A DNA stretch of 64,000 nt from Shiella aurantiaca (lineage in GTDB: Bacteria > Bacteroidota > Bacteroidia > Cytophagales > Cyclobacteriaceae), in assembly GCA_030412945.1 (NCBI GenBank), contig JAUHJS010000002.1:504504-568503 (forward strand), written 5' to 3'. Numbering within the stretch: position 1 is the stretch's first letter; each line of letters opens with the position of its first letter. The position numbers and the translations under genes are program-made. The notes beneath the pieces are model-generated. The model was not told the origin of the DNA and searched no databases. It was given only the letters and a program-made list of their open reading frames with translations. Positions 62,508 through 64,000 of the stretch are shown in pieces.

Positions 62508-63392
62508 ATGAACCGTACCTTCCGATTGCTCCTGCTTTTTCTTTTCCTCGTGGCGGCCATCGTCATGCTTTTGTATCTGGACGGGGAAAGAGGAACCAAT
62601 GCCCAGCTTCATTTTAAGATGGATGAGCCTTCGCGCATTTCGCAGGTGCTGATAGGGGAAGAAGCTAACAAGGTGCGCTTGGTGAAGCAAGGCACTCGAT
62701 GGAGTTTGAACGATTCTCTTTATCTCGACCAAGACATGCTGAAAATCTTGCTGAGCGTGATGGAGAAAATGCAAATCAAGCGTGCTATAGAAGCGGCTGA
62801 GCTGCAAGAGGTGTTGCGCCTATCCGGTGAGCCAGTTTCTGTTTTTGTATCGAGTGAAGAAGGGGAGGTGAAGCGCTGGAAGATTGCCGGAAATCCGCAA
62901 AGCCTGCAAACCTATTTGCAATTTATGGGCGCTTGGTATGAGGTGTATTTGCCGGGCTACGATAGCTATTTAGCCGGATTTTTTCTCATGCCTACCCACA
63001 AATGGGAAAGTCTGCGGGTGTATGAAGGTACGCCTCAAAGCCTTTTCGAGATACAAGTCATAGCAGAAGATACCCTGCGCATGCTTCCTGAAAAAGGTGA
63101 ATTGGTACTGCAAGGAGGGGCTGCTTACGATACCCTTGCCACTGTGAAGTGGTTAGAATCAGCCATTCATTTTCAAGTAAAAGCCTGGAGCGATAGTGCT
63201 TATGCTTTTGGAACGCCCGAATTGAGCGTGCACATAGCCGATTTGAATCCTACTTTAGGATCTAAAATCAATCTTTACCGACAAGACAGCCTCTTTTTCT
63301 TGCAGCTCAATGGAAAGAAATGGGCTGAGATGGAAGCCAGCGACTGGCAATTTTGGCAAGGAATCCGTCAATCGTGGAAGGGTAATAATTAA
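62508..63392 (+). CDS. Membrane-anchored DUF4340-like protein of the gld operon
   Basis: 294 residues: N-terminal membrane anchor (LLLLFLFLVAAIVMLLYL), then a domain with strands that resembles the DUF4340 pattern (QGTRWSLNDSLYLDQDMLKILL, followed by a predicted beta-rich half). It follows gldG by 6 bp and so is expected to act with the Gld transporter. It has no characterised function that I know of. Confidence 0.78.
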   Translation: MNRTFRLLLLFLFLVAAIVMLLYLDGERGTNAQLHFKMDEPSRISQVLIGEEANKVRLVKQGTRWSLNDSLYLDQDMLKILLSVMEKMQIKRAIEAAELQEVLRLSGEPVSVFVSSEEGEVKRWKIAGNPQSLQTYLQFMGAWYEVYLPGYDSYLAGFFLMPTHKWESLRVYEGTPQSLFEIQVIAEDTLRMLPEKGELVLQGGAAYDTLATVKWLESAIHFQVKAWSDSAYAFGTPELSVHIADLNPTLGSKINLYRQDSLFFLQLNGKKWAEMEASDWQFWQGIRQSWKGNN

Positions 63393-63484
63393 TTCAGCCT
63401 ATATTTTGGGCGTGAATCTTTTATATCGATTATTTTTTTAACTTTACCGAGCTTTTTAAAACCAAACGAAACGAGTAATACCCA

Positions 63485-64000
63485 ATGAAGTTTATAGTTT
63501 CCTCATCCGTGTTGTTGAAGCAGCTTTCTGCTATCAACGGTGTTATCACCACCAACCCGGTACTTCCTATCCTTGAAAATTTCCTTTTTGTTATCGAAAA
63601 CGGCAACTTGACCATTACCGCTTCCGATTTGCAGACCTTTATGGTGACTGAATTGGAGGTGGAAGCAAAAGAAAACGGAAGTGTGACAGTGCCTGCCCGT
63701 ATTTTGTTGGAAACGCTAAAAAACCTTCCCGAACAGCCTGTAACTTTCTCAATCGATGAGAGTAGCTATACTGTGGAAATCAGTTCGGATAATGGACGTT
63801 ACAAGCTTTCCGGAGAAAGTGCTGTGGATTTTCCTAAGAAACCACCTGTTTCAGATGCGTATAATGTGGACATGTCCAGCGAGGTGCTAGGGGCAGCCAT
63901 CAACAATACTATTTTTGCTACCAGCAACGATGAGCTTCGTCCGGCCATGACGGGCGTGTTCGTAAAACTTGACGATACCAATATCACTTTTGTGGCTACT
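63485..64000 (+). CDS. dnaN: DNA polymerase III sliding clamp, beta subunit (start only)
   Basis: ATG 63485 begins MKFIVSSSVLLKQLSAINGV, and the frame is open to the end of the window, giving 172 residues, less than half of the gene. Features of the beta clamp: TTNPVLPILENFLF, ITASDLQTFMVTELE and FATSNDELRPAMTGVF. It clamps DNA polymerase III to DNA. A TAACTTTA box at 63439-63446 may be its promoter. Confidence 0.97.
   Translation, partial: MKFIVSSSVLLKQLSAINGVITTNPVLPILENFLFVIENGNLTITASDLQTFMVTELEVEAKENGSVTVPARILLETLKNLPEQPVTFSIDESSYTVEISSDNGRYKLSGESAVDFPKKPPVSDAYNVDMSSEVLGAAINNTIFATSNDELRPAMTGVFVKLDDTNITFVAT

Noticed and set aside
1-64000. CRISPR array, tRNA or rRNA genes, transposase or phage genes
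   Set aside because: I looked for evenly spaced short repeats, cloverleaf-like segments in the gaps and transposase or integrase motifs and saw none. A tool search would be more sensitive for tRNA.

Overview
The window looks like chromosomal DNA of a Bacteroidota bacterium, probably a flavobacterium-like lineage, although I cannot fix the family. The evidence is: gliding/type IX secretion genes (gldA, gldF, gldG); a surface protein with a type IX C-terminal sorting domain; an IPExxxVDY-family protein beside pyruvate kinase; a one-chain PurL; an Lgt with an extra periplasmic insert; and TTTG-N18-22-TAnnTTTG-type promoters close to start codons. Most of it is core genome. I see no rRNA, tRNA, CRISPR array, insertion sequence or prophage.

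Layout. 1-11 kb: end of an ABC permease gene, a small unknown gene, recA, an unusual sensor kinase with its receiver protein, a small membrane protein, purL, and a secreted LVIVD-repeat protein. 11-19.4 kb: a TetR-TolC-adaptor-RND efflux operon, then a membrane phosphoesterase. 19.4-27 kb (minus strand): a helix-hairpin-helix outer-membrane protein, a PorV/PorQ-like barrel, a BamA/TamA-like protein, lgt and nadE. 27-31.7 kb: rnc, fabF and acpP facing away from the IPExxxVDY gene and pyk. 31.6-34 kb: an old tandem duplication that copied the pyk tail, a secreted-protein gene and a lipoprotein gene; the first lipoprotein copy is now dead. 34-40.7 kb (minus): rqcH, a metallo-beta-lactamase-fold hydrolase, and a phosphorelay made of a 92-residue unknown protein, a receiver protein and a very large hybrid kinase.

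40.8-43.5 kb: miaA, a HigBA-like toxin-antitoxin pair whose promoter holds a perfect 18-bp palindrome, and pfkA. 43.7-51.8 kb: surface polysaccharide genes. A glycosyltransferase and a WbpB-WbpD-WbpE-like module for a diacetamido-uronic acid sugar face a flippase, a second glycosyltransferase, a methyltransferase and a hydrolase. 51.9-58.4 kb: a lipoprotein, a pirin, an acyltransferase, a two-module VOC protein, a short-chain dehydrogenase, and a GIN-domain lipoprotein coupled to a PagL-like lipid A deacylase. 58.5-64 kb: a dehydrogenase translationally coupled to gldA-gldF-gldG, a membrane-anchored unknown protein, and the start of dnaN.

Convergent gene pairs repeatedly share one bidirectional terminator (near 950, 19380, 42503, 52450 and 54637). 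Several genes start with TTG or GTG, and a few promoters lie so close to the start codon that the mRNA may have almost no leader.

I did not find a clear new defence or mobile system. The least explained parts are the kinase that ends after its histidine-bearing domain (2530-4482), the three-gene outer-membrane group (19399-23818), the phosphorelay with a 92-residue unknown protein, and the duplicated secreted-protein locus.
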